DNA of 64,000 nt from Sphingomonas flavescens (GTDB lineage Bacteria; Pseudomonadota; Alphaproteobacteria; Sphingomonadales; Sphingomonadaceae): NCBI RefSeq assembly GCF_030866745.1, contig NZ_CP133016.1, positions 744,001-808,000 on the forward strand. Reading direction: 5' to 3'. This document shows, piece by piece, positions 43,141 through 51,681 of this stretch (its first letter is position 1; every line of letters begins with the position of its first letter). The notes under the pieces are model-generated. The model had not been told where the DNA came from. It searched no databases and was given only the letters and a program-made list of their open reading frames with translations. A program made the translations under genes and the position numbers.

Positions 43141-46100
43141 TCAATAATCCTTGCTGACGCGCACGCTCGCGCTGGAGCGGCCGATGGTCGAGACAGTCGA
43201 GAGAAGCGAAAGCCAGCGGGTGACCTGATATTCGACCTGGGTCGCGGAATAGCCCTGACCGTCGGTGACGACCTCCACGAACAATTTGCGGGTGATGTAT
43301 TTGCCGGCGGCGATGGCGGTTTTCTGGCCGGTCGCGACGTCGGCGGGGACGATGCGCAAGCGGTCGAGGCCGATCGCGCGGCGCAGCGCGTTGATCGGGT
43401 CAAGGCTGCCGCTTCCCGACTGAAGCGCGGCGACGGCGGAGGCGAGCTGGAGCGCTTCGGGCGCGGACAGGTTGGTGATCGAGGTGCCGAACAGGATGCG
43501 CGAGAGCAGTTCGTCCTGCGGCATCGGCGGGGTGCTGGCAAAAGTGATTTCCGGGCGGAGACCCGTCCCCTGCACGTTCACGGTCGCACTGAGACCCTGC
43601 ACATCAGCCTGGGCATGGATGTCGAGCTGGGGATCGGGCGGGCTCTCGCCGCGGAAGCGGATGATGCCGCGGTCGAGGCGGAAGTTGCGGCCCGCGAAAT
43701 CGTAATTGCCCTGGACCAGATCGGCGCGACCCGTGAAGCGCGGCTGATCGGCAAGACCGCCAATCTGGAGGTTGGTGGTCCAGCGGCTGTTGATGCCGAG
43801 GCCGGTCACCGTCAGGTCGCTTCCGGCGAGCTTGAGATCGAGCTTCCAAGGATGGAGCTGTGCGGGTTCGATGACGTCTTCTTCGTCGAGCCCGGTCTCA
43901 CGCACGTTGAGCTGCGGCACCGCGGCGGCGGCACTCGCGCGACCAAGCTGGAAGCGCCCCTTGTTGAGCTTCAGGTCGCCGGAAATGGTGCCGCCGTTGG
44001 CATCGGACTTGATCGCCAGCGGGCCGGTGACGCGGGCGGCAACGTCGTCGCGATTGAGAAGCAGCGCCTGGTTGGCGTTGAAGCTGAGGTTGATCAGCGT
44101 CTTTCCGCCGGAGAAGGTGACGTTGCCGCTGCCCGAGAGGCTGCCGCCGCCGCTGGTCTGCCCGCTGATCTGGTTGAAGATGAGCTGCGGGCCGGAGAAG
44201 CGCGCACTGGTTGCGAGATGGTCGATGACCATGCCGGTGACCTGGCTTTCAAGGCGGCCGGTCGACGTCCGCAGCGCACCGCGGATGACCGGATCGGCAA
44301 GCCGGCCGCCGACCTCCGCGCCGATCGCGACTGGGCCGGACATGTCGAGGATCTCGCTTCCGGTCAGCCGCCACAGGGTATCGGCTGGGCCGGTGTACCG
44401 AAGCTGGGCGAACAGCGGCGCGTTCATCAATTCGGCGACGAGCGGGCCGTTGCCGAGCGGCGCAAATTTCGCCTGGGCGCGGCCCACGACGGCACCGTCG
44501 CTGGCGGCAACGGCGCGGACGCCCGCCTGCCCGCCGTTCATGACCGCGGCGATGCCAACGTCGATCGGCTTGGACGCCAGCACGAGGCCGGCGCGGCTGA
44601 GCCCGCGGATCTTGAGGTTAAGGCTGCCGCTGCGGTTGCTCTTCCACGCATAGTCGACCCGCCCGGTCGCCGAGCCCGATAAATCGAGGTTGGGCCAGAA
44701 CAGGTCGAGCATTTGGAGGGGCATGCCGCCAAGCTGGGCATGGACTTCGGGCGCGGAGCCGCTGCGGCCCGAGACCGTTGCGTTGCCGCCGGCGAAGCTG
44801 ACGCTGGTCGGCGCGAGCGCCCAGCCGTCGCCCGAACGAGTAAGGACTGCGGGCTGGTTGAGCACCAGCGGCTGGCGCTCGATGCGGCCGTTGCCGGTCA
44901 GCTGGATACGGTCGGGCTCGATATTGGCGAGTGTCGAGAAAGCGAAGGCGGCGCCGCGGCGGCCGGCGAATGCCGCGCGGACTTGGCCCACGCCGTTGAC
45001 CAGCTTGGCGTTGGCGGTGAGCCGGGCGAGCGTAACCGCGCCGAAGGAAATGCCGCGGCCGTCGATGGTGCCGTCGACCGTGGTGCGATTGTCGGCGAGG
45101 ATGATCGTGCCGTCGGCGCGGCCGCTGCGGACCGAGAAAGCATCCTGGAACATGGCACCGTTCGCGGTCAGGTGCGCGTCGATCCGCTGGGCAGTGCCGG
45201 CGGGCGCGAAATCGAGCGTGCCGACAAGTGAGCCGTTGGCGAGTGCGAGGCGGCCGCGGAAGCCGCCCGGCAGCGACGTCAGGCTGCCCGTTGCATGGGC
45301 GCCGCCGGCATCGAGAGCAGCGATGGCGATGGTCGTCGGCGCGCCCTGGGGGAGCAGGATCTGTCCGTCGGACGTGAACGGGCCGAGCCGCGAGCCGCCG
45401 CTGGCGCGGTAATTGTACCCGGTCGCCATCGGATCGAGCAGCAGCCGCATGTTGGTGATGCCCATCGCCTCGTTCGGGCGTGCGAGGAGCAGGTCGACCT
45501 TCGGCCGCTCGATATGGCCGTCGAGGACGAGCTTGAGCGGGCCGTACTTGGCCTGGCGACCGCTGGCGACGATGTGGAAGGTGCCATCCTTGAGCCGCTC
45601 GCCCGCGCCGGAAAGGCGCAATTTCGGCGAGTATAGCTGGAGGTTGGTGAAATGGACGATGCCGTCGGCGCCGCGCTCGAGGTTGGTCGTCAGCGAGGGC
45701 AGCCCGCCGGTCAGGTCGCGGAAAAAGCTGTTGTCGAGGCGGCGGACCCACACCTTGCCGGTGCCGACGACGTGCGTCCCCTTCCCGCCCGGCCCCGGCT
45801 CGACGCGAAGGTCGGTGGTGACGTCGACGATGCCGAGACCCGGGATCAGGTAACGCTGCAGCGCGCCCGACAAGGTGACCTGGAAGCGCCCGCTGACGAG
45901 GTCGAGCAGCAACGACCACTTGCCGTTCCACTTTGCGCTGGTCAGGCGAAGATCGGGCGCCTGAACGAGCTTGGGCGTGACGGAGAGCCAGCCCTCGATC
46001 TGCGGATTGGCAAGCATGGCGCCGGCGACATCGCCGATCCCGGTGATCGCCCGCGCTGACAGCCGCAGAGGAACGCGCATCGGCCAGGGCGACAGCTTGC

Positions 46101-47310
46101 CGCGGCCCTCGGCGCGAAGGGCGGTAAAGCCCGTGTCGTCGAACTGCACGAAGTCCGACGTCAGGCGGTAGGAATAAACGGCAGTCGCAAACGGGCCGTC
46201 AAGCGTCCCGACCATCCGCACAGACTTGCCGGTCATGTTGGGGAACAGGGCCGTTGGTTTGAGCAGGTCGACGCCGACCTGCATGCCCCGATAGGCATTG
46301 CTGGCGAGATCGAGCCGACCCTTCGCGACTGCACGAAGCTCCGGCGTCGCGGCGGTGAGCCGACCGTCGAGCTGTCGGCCCTTGAGCGTCGCATCACCGC
46401 GGATCGCGACCCGAGGAACGGTCAGGCGCTGCAGCTTGCCGGTCAGGAATTGCGCCGGCGCCCAGGTGCCCTGCAACCGGTAGCGACCCTGGTCGACGCC
46501 AAGCGCCAGACGCGCGGTGGGCCGGCCGGACATGTCAAGCGCCGCGGCGCCCCGCCAGCGCGTCCAGCTGCCGTTGCCGCCGACTGACAAGTTGATGGAG
46601 CGCTTGGTCCCAATCAGCGCGGGGACGAGGCCGTCGGCCGGCGCAATGACCCGCGCGCCGACGTCGAACTTGTTGCGGTCGGGCTCGGCGTCGAGGCGCA
46701 GCGCGATGCGGTCGCCGCCGCCGCGGATCAGTGCCTGGAGCTCAACCAGCGCGCGGCCCGAACGAATGTCGGCCTTGCCGTGGAGCGAACCGCTGCGCGA
46801 CTTGCCGCCGACTTGTGGGCCGATATCGAGCCGGTCGATGCGCAGTTCGCCGATGCGGATGTCGAAGCCGGGGAGGATCGGACCCTTTTTGGTGCTGGGC
46901 TTGAGTTTCGGGGCGCGGATCAGGGCGACGCGTTCGGCGGTAAGGCTGTCGATGCTCAGCCGGTTGTTGAGCCACGCCGCGGGTGCCCAGTCGAGTTTGA
47001 TGTTGGGCGAAACGAGGAAGACGCCCTGCCCGTCCGATACCGTGACGTTGCGCAGCTGCGACTTGCCGAAGATCGAGCCATCGATCCGGCCGATGCGTAT
47101 CTTCAGGCCGGATGCAGTTTCCAGCCCCGCGATGCGGTCGATGATCCAGCGATGGCCTGGCGCGCTGTCGAGGAGAATGAGTAGCCCGGCGAAAACCAGC
47201 AGTAGCGCGATGAACAGCGCGAACAGCTCGTTAAGCAGCCGCCGGCCCCAGTCCTGCCGCAACCTGACGGGTGGCGGCGGGCTGTCGCTATCGACGGCGG
47301 ATTCCGTCAT
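43141..47310 (-). CDS. tamB: Translocation and assembly module subunit TamB
   Basis: A 1389-residue AsmA-like inner-membrane protein with one N-terminal helix (about 25-47, LLNELFALFIALLLVFAGLLILL) and a very long periplasmic beta-rich body. The C-terminal DUF490/TamB domain is clear near the end, with IRFRGESPPDPQLDIHAQAD and LSRILFGTSITNLSAPEALQLAS. TamB spans the periplasm and, with TamA, supports outer-membrane protein and possibly lipid traffic. It begins within the TamA stop (ATGA overlap at 47310), the expected order tamA-tamB. Confidence 0.95.
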   Translation of the reverse strand: MTESAVDSDSPPPPVRLRQDWGRRLLNELFALFIALLLVFAGLLILLDSAPGHRWIIDRIAGLETASGLKIRIGRIDGSIFGKSQLRNVTVSDGQGVFLVSPNIKLDWAPAAWLNNRLSIDSLTAERVALIRAPKLKPSTKKGPILPGFDIRIGELRIDRLDIGPQVGGKSRSGSLHGKADIRSGRALVELQALIRGGGDRIALRLDAEPDRNKFDVGARVIAPADGLVPALIGTKRSINLSVGGNGSWTRWRGAAALDMSGRPTARLALGVDQGRYRLQGTWAPAQFLTGKLQRLTVPRVAIRGDATLKGRQLDGRLTAATPELRAVAKGRLDLASNAYRGMQVGVDLLKPTALFPNMTGKSVRMVGTLDGPFATAVYSYRLTSDFVQFDDTGFTALRAEGRGKLSPWPMRVPLRLSARAITGIGDVAGAMLANPQIEGWLSVTPKLVQAPDLRLTSAKWNGKWSLLLDLVSGRFQVTLSGALQRYLIPGLGIVDVTTDLRVEPGPGGKGTHVVGTGKVWVRRLDNSFFRDLTGGLPSLTTNLERGADGIVHFTNLQLYSPKLRLSGAGERLKDGTFHIVASGRQAKYGPLKLVLDGHIERPKVDLLLARPNEAMGITNMRLLLDPMATGYNYRASGGSRLGPFTSDGQILLPQGAPTTIAIAALDAGGAHATGSLTSLPGGFRGRLALANGSLVGTLDFAPAGTAQRIDAHLTANGAMFQDAFSVRSGRADGTIILADNRTTVDGTIDGRGISFGAVTLARLTANAKLVNGVGQVRAAFAGRRGAAFAFSTLANIEPDRIQLTGNGRIERQPLVLNQPAVLTRSGDGWALAPTSVSFAGGNATVSGRSGSAPEVHAQLGGMPLQMLDLFWPNLDLSGSATGRVDYAWKSNRSGSLNLKIRGLSRAGLVLASKPIDVGIAAVMNGGQAGVRAVAASDGAVVGRAQAKFAPLGNGPLVAELMNAPLFAQLRYTGPADTLWRLTGSEILDMSGPVAIGAEVGGRLADPVIRGALRTSTGRLESQVTGMVIDHLATSARFSGPQLIFNQISGQTSGGGSLSGSGNVTFSGGKTLINLSFNANQALLLNRDDVAARVTGPLAIKSDANGGTISGDLKLNKGRFQLGRASAAAAVPQLNVRETGLDEEDVIEPAQLHPWKLDLKLAGSDLTVTGLGINSRWTTNLQIGGLADQPRFTGRADLVQGNYDFAGRNFRLDRGIIRFRGESPPDPQLDIHAQADVQGLSATVNVQGTGLRPEITFASTPPMPQDELLSRILFGTSITNLSAPEALQLASAVAALQSGSGSLDPINALRRAIGLDRLRIVPADVATGQKTAIAAGKYITRKLFVEVVTDGQGYSATQVEYQVTRWLSLLSTVSTIGRSSASVRVSKDY

Positions 47311-49322
47311 CAGAACGCCTGGCCGAGCGACACGGTAACGGCGAACGGACCGTCGCCCTTCTGCCGGTTCAGCGGTACGCCGAAGTCGACGCGGATGGGG
47401 CCGAAGCTGGAGTAATAGCGGACGCCGATTCCGGCGGCGATACGCCAGTTCTTGAAGTCCGGGAGTGCCTCCGTGCTTAGCGAGCCGCCGTCGATGAATG
47501 GCACGACGCCGAGGTTGCCGCCCAACTGCTTGAGGCGGACACGCGCTTCCAGCCCGAACTCGGCCAAGCCGCGCCCCCCGATTGGATCGCCGTCCTGATC
47601 CTTGGGCCCCAGTTGCTGGTAGCCGTAGCCGCGCACCGACCCGCCGCCCCCCGAATAGAAGCGCCGCGACGGGGCGATGTCGAACGCGCCCGAACCGATG
47701 ATCGTACCAACCCGGACGCGCCCTGCGACAACCACATTGTCGGACACCGGCCGGTAGGTGCTCGCGTCGATCTGCGCCCGGGCATAGGTGAAGGCGCGCC
47801 CGCGATAGGAGATTTCTGGCGAGAGGCGACCGCTAAGGCGGAAGCCTCGTGTCGGATCGAGAAGATTGTCGCTGCCGTCATAGCCGAGTGTAAGCGGGGC
47901 CGCGGCGATCAAGAAAGTGCGCGTGTCCTTCTGGCCCGCGCTGTTGAACACACCACGCTCATCGGTTGCCAACCATTCCAACCCGTAAGAGTAGGTCCAT
48001 TTCTTCTGCCAGATGAAGTTGCTCTGCCGCTCGATGTTGGCACCGAGCAGCACCGTTCGCGCGTCGTAGGCGTCGAATTTCTGATGCGACGCCGAGAGCT
48101 GCAGGTTGAGTGTCTGGTCCCGGCGCATGAAGTTCGAGCGGCGGAACTGGACACCCGCCAGCTGTTCGTTGGTGCCAGCGATGCCGCGCAGCGTTAGCGC
48201 CCCCTCGGGGTTGAGGAAATTGCGGTCCGTCCAGCTGCCCTCGACCCGCGCGCCCTGGGCAGTGCCGTAACCGAGTTCGCCAGCGATCGTATGTGACGGC
48301 GCGGGCTCCAGGCGAACGTTGATATCGACCGTTCGACCCCCGTCCACGGGAACGAGCTGGACGTCCGCGGTGGCCACCAAGGTGGTCTGGATCAGCGCGC
48401 GGCGCAGATCGTCGACCTTGGAGCGCTCGAAGCGCTCGCCGCGTTTAAAGCGGGCGATGGTTTGCAGGTGCCGAACACCGAAAGGCGGTTTGCCGATAAC
48501 ATGGATTGCCCCGAAGCGCGCCGCGGGCCCCGGATTAACCGGCAGGGTTAATGTCGCCAGATGAGTCTGGTGGTTCACCTCGACGTCCTGTTCGCCAACT
48601 TTGGCGCTGGCGAAACCGAGCTCGCCCAGCGCCTGCGTGAGCGCAGTGCCCGCGGCGATTACGTCGGTGGCGATCACGGGGTCGCCCTCCTTCACAGCGA
48701 ACACGTCCCGCAATTTCGCCGCGTCGGGTCCGGCGGCATCGAGGCCCGGCAGCTCGACCGAAGCGAATGTGTATTGCTGACCGGGGTTGGCCGTCAGAAC
48801 GACGCGCAGCTGATCGCCGGCATTCTCGGTCCTGGGCTCCACGTTGGCGTCGTAATAGCCTTGGGAGCGAAGCAGCTCTTCGAGCAAATCGGCATCCGCA
48901 CTGGCGCGCCGTCCGATCTGCGCCGCGTTAGCCGGGCGCTTGCGCTCGGCCTCCAGGGTCGAGGCCTTACGAAAGGCTGCCAGCAAATCCTCGGCATCAC
49001 CAATGGGCGCGAGGCCTTCCACGGCGATCGAATAACGGATGTTCCCGCTGGCATCCGCGGGTGCTCGCTCGGCCTGTTTGGGCGCGATAGCAGGAGTTGT
49101 GGCCGGCGGCTGCGGCGCATCGGGCGCATTGAGGTCGGGCCAGGCGACGCCGAGATCTGGCAAGGGCGCGAGCGGCGCATTCGGATCCAGCTCGGTGGGA
49201 TCTGGCGGAGGCGGCAGCGCTGCCGGCGAGATTTGCGCCACAAGCTGAGCCGACCACAAGCCAGTGGCCGCCGCCGCGCATAGCAGCCGCGCGGTCCGCA
49301 ACCTTTGTCCCCGCCCGATCAT
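47310..49322 (-). CDS. tamA: TamA-like Omp85-family outer-membrane protein
   Basis: A 670-residue outer-membrane protein of the Omp85 family. The signal peptide is residues 1-30 (ending LVAQ). A Pro-rich linker follows (36-85), then three POTRA-like domains (about 95-340) and a beta-barrel with the Omp85 signature SGGGGSVRGYGYQQLGP and the final F (VSLGQAF). ATG 49322 is chosen; TTG 49331 is also open. The Pro-rich linker is longer than in E. coli TamA. It is paired with tamB. Confidence 0.92.
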   Translation of the reverse strand: MIGRGQRLRTARLLCAAAATGLWSAQLVAQISPAALPPPPDPTELDPNAPLAPLPDLGVAWPDLNAPDAPQPPATTPAIAPKQAERAPADASGNIRYSIAVEGLAPIGDAEDLLAAFRKASTLEAERKRPANAAQIGRRASADADLLEELLRSQGYYDANVEPRTENAGDQLRVVLTANPGQQYTFASVELPGLDAAGPDAAKLRDVFAVKEGDPVIATDVIAAGTALTQALGELGFASAKVGEQDVEVNHQTHLATLTLPVNPGPAARFGAIHVIGKPPFGVRHLQTIARFKRGERFERSKVDDLRRALIQTTLVATADVQLVPVDGGRTVDINVRLEPAPSHTIAGELGYGTAQGARVEGSWTDRNFLNPEGALTLRGIAGTNEQLAGVQFRRSNFMRRDQTLNLQLSASHQKFDAYDARTVLLGANIERQSNFIWQKKWTYSYGLEWLATDERGVFNSAGQKDTRTFLIAAAPLTLGYDGSDNLLDPTRGFRLSGRLSPEISYRGRAFTYARAQIDASTYRPVSDNVVVAGRVRVGTIIGSGAFDIAPSRRFYSGGGGSVRGYGYQQLGPKDQDGDPIGGRGLAEFGLEARVRLKQLGGNLGVVPFIDGGSLSTEALPDFKNWRIAAGIGVRYYSSFGPIRVDFGVPLNRQKGDGPFAVTVSLGQAF

Positions 49323-49375
49323 CCCGGCCAAGGCTTAGCCAGCGCCCCTGAACGGCGCCAGACTCTTAGCGCTGT

Positions 49376-49585
49376 TTAGTGAATAGTTCCGTAGGCTTCG
49401 TCGCTGCTGAGGGTCGCGATCACCCGCTCGATCTGCCGCCAGTGGCAAAATCTGGCGACGTTGCCCTCGTCGCGGCTGCGCTCGGCGCGCGCTGCGGCCT
49501 CGAAGCCCGCATCATCGCCGAAACGCTCGATCAGGTCCGACGCATCGCTCAGCGCCAGACGGCCATGGATGAATGGGCTGTCCAT
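49376..49585 (-). CDS. Small protein of unknown function (69 residues)
   Basis: A 69-residue soluble protein with AGGG eight bases upstream of ATG 49585. It is helical and charged (ARAERSRDEGNVARFCHWRQIER in the middle), with no membrane segment. I recall similar short proteins in sphingomonads, where they are called hypothetical; no function is known. It stands between tamA and a convergent cluster of small genes. The strand and ribosome site support it as real, but it has no motif. Confidence 0.65.
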   Translation of the reverse strand: MDSPFIHGRLALSDASDLIERFGDDAGFEAAARAERSRDEGNVARFCHWRQIERVIATLSSDEAYGTIH

Positions 49586-49684
49586 GACGTGGCCCTACAC
49601 CCAGCCCTGTTTCCCGACTGCCGACAAACGTCGTCAACGAAGCATTGACCATCTTGCCGATTGGCGTCCGGCGACGGGTCTGCC

Positions 49685-49867
49685 ATGGGCGCCGCCATGC
49701 CAAGTAACAGCAAAGCCGGCGGCTGCTTCCTGACCGTCTGCATCATCGCCGGCTTTCCGCTCGGCCTGGCAATCGGCGACCCGATGAAGGGCATCCTCAT
49801 TGGCACGGCCGCGGGGATACTGATTGCGGTCGCCGTCTGGCTGCTCGACCGGCGCCGCAACGGCTAG
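49685..49867 (+). CDS. Small membrane protein of unknown function
   Basis: A 60-residue protein with two hydrophobic segments, CFLTVCIIAGFPLGLAIG and GILIGTAAGILIAVAVWLL, and a basic end (DRRRNG). It is probably an inner-membrane hairpin. The start is either ATG 49685 or ATG 49697; neither has a strong ribosome site. It ends in a CTAG stop overlap with the S24 gene on the other strand, so it may be antisense to that transcript's end. Confidence 0.6.
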   Translation: MGAAMPSNSKAGGCFLTVCIIAGFPLGLAIGDPMKGILIGTAAGILIAVAVWLLDRRRNG

Positions 49868-50511
49868 ACGATCCTCCTGCCCGACCAGATCACTCGCCCG
49901 ATCGGGCTGATGTCTCCTAACGTACAGTCGGGCCAGTCCGGATAAGCCGGATTATCGGATTGCACGGTAATGCTCCGTCCAACCGGATTGAGCGCGATCC
50001 GCTTCACGACCAGCGCGTCGTCGATGCGCAGCACATAGATTCCGTCGCGCAGGCGATCCGCGCCATCGCCGAGATCCACGAGGATATCGTCGCCGGCATT
50101 GAGAGTCGGCGCCATGGAATCGCCTTCGACGCGGACAATGGACAGCCGTGACGGCCCGCTGGCCGTCAGCGCCTTTAGCCACCGCTCGTCGAACGCGAAG
50201 TACGGGCGTCCCAGTTCGCTCGCCGGAATGGCACCCGGGCCGGCCGAGACGGCGACGGGATGACGAGTAACCGTGACGAGGTCCCCGGCGGCGGCAGCGT
50301 CGTCGACCGGGCCACCGAGCAATGCCTCGGCAATCCCGAAATGCTGAGCCAGCTTGCGTCGCTCTTCCTCCCGAAGGCGCTTGGGCGTGCCGCGCCGGAC
50401 ATATTGCTGGATGTACGCCGCATTGCGCCCGAGCATGCGCGACAGCCCGGCGAAATCATCGCCGTGCTCCGCGCACAATCGCTCGAGAACCTTGCGGGGG
50501 TCGTTCATCAT
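49864..50511 (-). CDS. HTH/S24-family transcriptional repressor
   Basis: A 215-residue LexA/CI-like regulator. The N-terminal part (1-65) has a helix-turn-helix type segment (FAGLSRMLGRNAAYIQQYVRRG). The C-terminal S24 peptidase domain has the catalytic Ser132 in VEGDSMAPTL and Lys170 in LVVKRIAL. A linker Ala-Gly pair (Ala90-Gly91) sits where self-cleavage happens in related proteins, so stress-induced cleavage is possible but unproven. AAGG lies eight bases upstream of ATG 50511. It is divergent to the small HTH-like gene, with a shared 98-bp control region. Confidence 0.9.
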   Translation of the reverse strand: MMNDPRKVLERLCAEHGDDFAGLSRMLGRNAAYIQQYVRRGTPKRLREEERRKLAQHFGIAEALLGGPVDDAAAAGDLVTVTRHPVAVSAGPGAIPASELGRPYFAFDERWLKALTASGPSRLSIVRVEGDSMAPTLNAGDDILVDLGDGADRLRDGIYVLRIDDALVVKRIALNPVGRSITVQSDNPAYPDWPDCTLGDISPIGRVIWSGRRIV

Positions 50512-50531
50512 TAATGCGCCTTTAGTAGTGA

Positions 50532-50555
50532 TAGGAAACTGCCTAGACAAGTAGG
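50532..50555. promoter_or_regulatory. Half-site array between the divergent S24 and HTH-like genes
   Basis: The 98-bp divergent region contains TAGG-N6-CCTA-N6-TAGG (50532-50535, 50542-50545, 50552-50555): three alternating half-sites at equal six-base spacing. Any neighbouring pair forms an inverted repeat, CCTA facing TAGG or the reverse. It lies just upstream of the S24 start, at the usual position of an autoregulatory operator. Binding by the S24 or the small HTH-like protein is inference. Confidence 0.5.
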
Positions 50556-50609
50556 AATTGGATTGGAAAGTTAACGGTCGCCGAGTCGGGAAGACCATAG
50601 GATTCAAAA

Positions 50610-50783
50610 GTGAATTTGCTCAAAGAAATAGAAAAATTCCTACGCAGTAACGACACCGCTCCGACCCGTTTCGGACGCGATGTGGTCGGCGATCCGCGTT
50701 TCGTGTTCGACCTTCGCAACGGGCGCGACCCGCGGCCAAGTACAGAGGCACGCGTCCGCGCTTATCTGGAGACTGCCCAATGA
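50610..50783 (+). CDS. 57-residue HTH-like protein
   Basis: A small ORF below most size limits, starting at GTG 50610 with AGGA seven bases before. It encodes 57 residues: LLKEIEKFLRS (helix 1), TRFGRDVVGDPRFVFDLRNG (helix-turn-helix-like) and EARVRAYLE (last helix). I recall very similar short proteins as a frequent sphingomonad hypothetical family. The layout resembles Cro-type DNA-binding domains, so it is possibly a regulator. It overlaps the next gene by ATGA and is divergent from the S24 repressor. Confidence 0.75.
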   Translation: MNLLKEIEKFLRSNDTAPTRFGRDVVGDPRFVFDLRNGRDPRPSTEARVRAYLETAQ

Positions 50784-51115
50784 ACCGTCTTCCCATGTCC
50801 TCCGCGGCAAGTGCCCTGTTGCGGGCTCTGATTGCGCGCAGCGGCATGCCCCGTGAAGCCGTACTGTTGACCGATGTGCAATCGGTCGACTGGCGCTCCC
50901 TCACCTTCAACGGAGAACGGCACATTCTGGAGCTTAGGATTCCAGGGCCGCTGTCGTGGGATATTGTCAGACGCATGTGCGACGGACTTGCGGATGCCGA
51001 ATTCAGCATTCCCGGAGCGATCGTCGCCGACATCAACGTCGTTGGATCACCTACCCGCGCGCTCGACGGGTCGACGAGCGTGATGATCGAAGCGTTGACC
51101 GTTGTTGCCGACTAA
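50780..51115 (+). CDS. 111-residue conserved protein of unknown function
   Basis: A 111-residue soluble protein, translationally coupled (ATGA) to the HTH-like gene. The pattern SVDWRSLTFNGERHILELRI, GPLSWDIVRRMCDGL and DAEFSIPGAIVADINV looks like a compact alpha/beta domain. I recognise it as a family seen as hypothetical in sphingomonads. No catalytic or metal motif is evident. Together with the HTH-like gene and S24 repressor it may form one functional unit. It ends in a CTAA overlap with the next, convergent gene. Confidence 0.75.
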   Translation: MNRLPMSSAASALLRALIARSGMPREAVLLTDVQSVDWRSLTFNGERHILELRIPGPLSWDIVRRMCDGLADAEFSIPGAIVADINVVGSPTRALDGSTSVMIEALTVVAD

Positions 51116-51645
51116 CGGAGCGAGCGCCGCAGTTCGGCGAGCGCTTCCGAAAGCTGCTGCGATGCGTCAGGGTACGTTGCCTCCGACCGCGCCTTGTAGG
51201 CTTCGATGCGGGAATTCAGCTGGCCAGGCGTGGGCATCTTGGCCGGATCGAAGAGCCGCACGACACGCGAATCCGGCCGCAACTCGGCCAGCACGTCATC
51301 CAACTCCAGCGGCTCTTCGGCTGGCAGCCGATCGGCGTTTGTAAGCACCAGCTCGGGATGAACAATGTCAGCTTCGGTCAGCAATAGCTCATCCTGCACT
51401 TCGACCGGAACCTGGTCGAACGCGGGAACGATGAACTGTGGACCCGCTGCTGCCCACGCCTGCAGGGCACGGGTGCAAAGGAGGTTGGCAATAATTGCCG
51501 CGGCGGCTGCGCAAATTGCGCGCTCCGGCTGTCCAGCAAAGCCCAACAAGCCGACGAACACGGCAAAGCCGGCGGCGGCGCCCAAGATTGCTGCGGCGCC
51601 GCGTTCGGCGATCAGTTCGAGTCGATTGAGCCGTTTCCCGTCCAT
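51112..51645 (-). CDS. Membrane protein of unknown function
   Basis: A 177-residue protein with two membrane segments near the N-terminus (AAAILGAAAGFAVFVGLLGFA and AICAAAAAIIANLLCTRALQA), then a cytoplasmic or periplasmic acidic, partly helical region ending ALAELRRSLR. It has no known motif. Start ATG 51645 has only a weak ribosome site. It overlaps the 111-residue gene tail to tail by four bases. Confidence 0.65.
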   Translation of the reverse strand: MDGKRLNRLELIAERGAAAILGAAAGFAVFVGLLGFAGQPERAICAAAAAIIANLLCTRALQAWAAAGPQFIVPAFDQVPVEVQDELLLTEADIVHPELVLTNADRLPAEEPLELDDVLAELRPDSRVVRLFDPAKMPTPGQLNSRIEAYKARSEATYPDASQQLSEALAELRRSLR

Positions 51646-51681
51646 CCAGAAGGGCGATACGGCAAAATTCTTTCCAGCAGG

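Noticed and set aside
40101..43157. A 1018-codon open frame on the plus strand opposite the RND permease gene
   Set aside because: Long antisense frames are expected in high-GC genes with strong codon bias. It mirrors the permease, has low-complexity Arg/Asp/Gly content, and no ribosome site or known domain.
43060..44682. A 540-codon open frame on the plus strand over tamB
   Set aside because: It mirrors the C-terminal TamB domain and has no independent feature.
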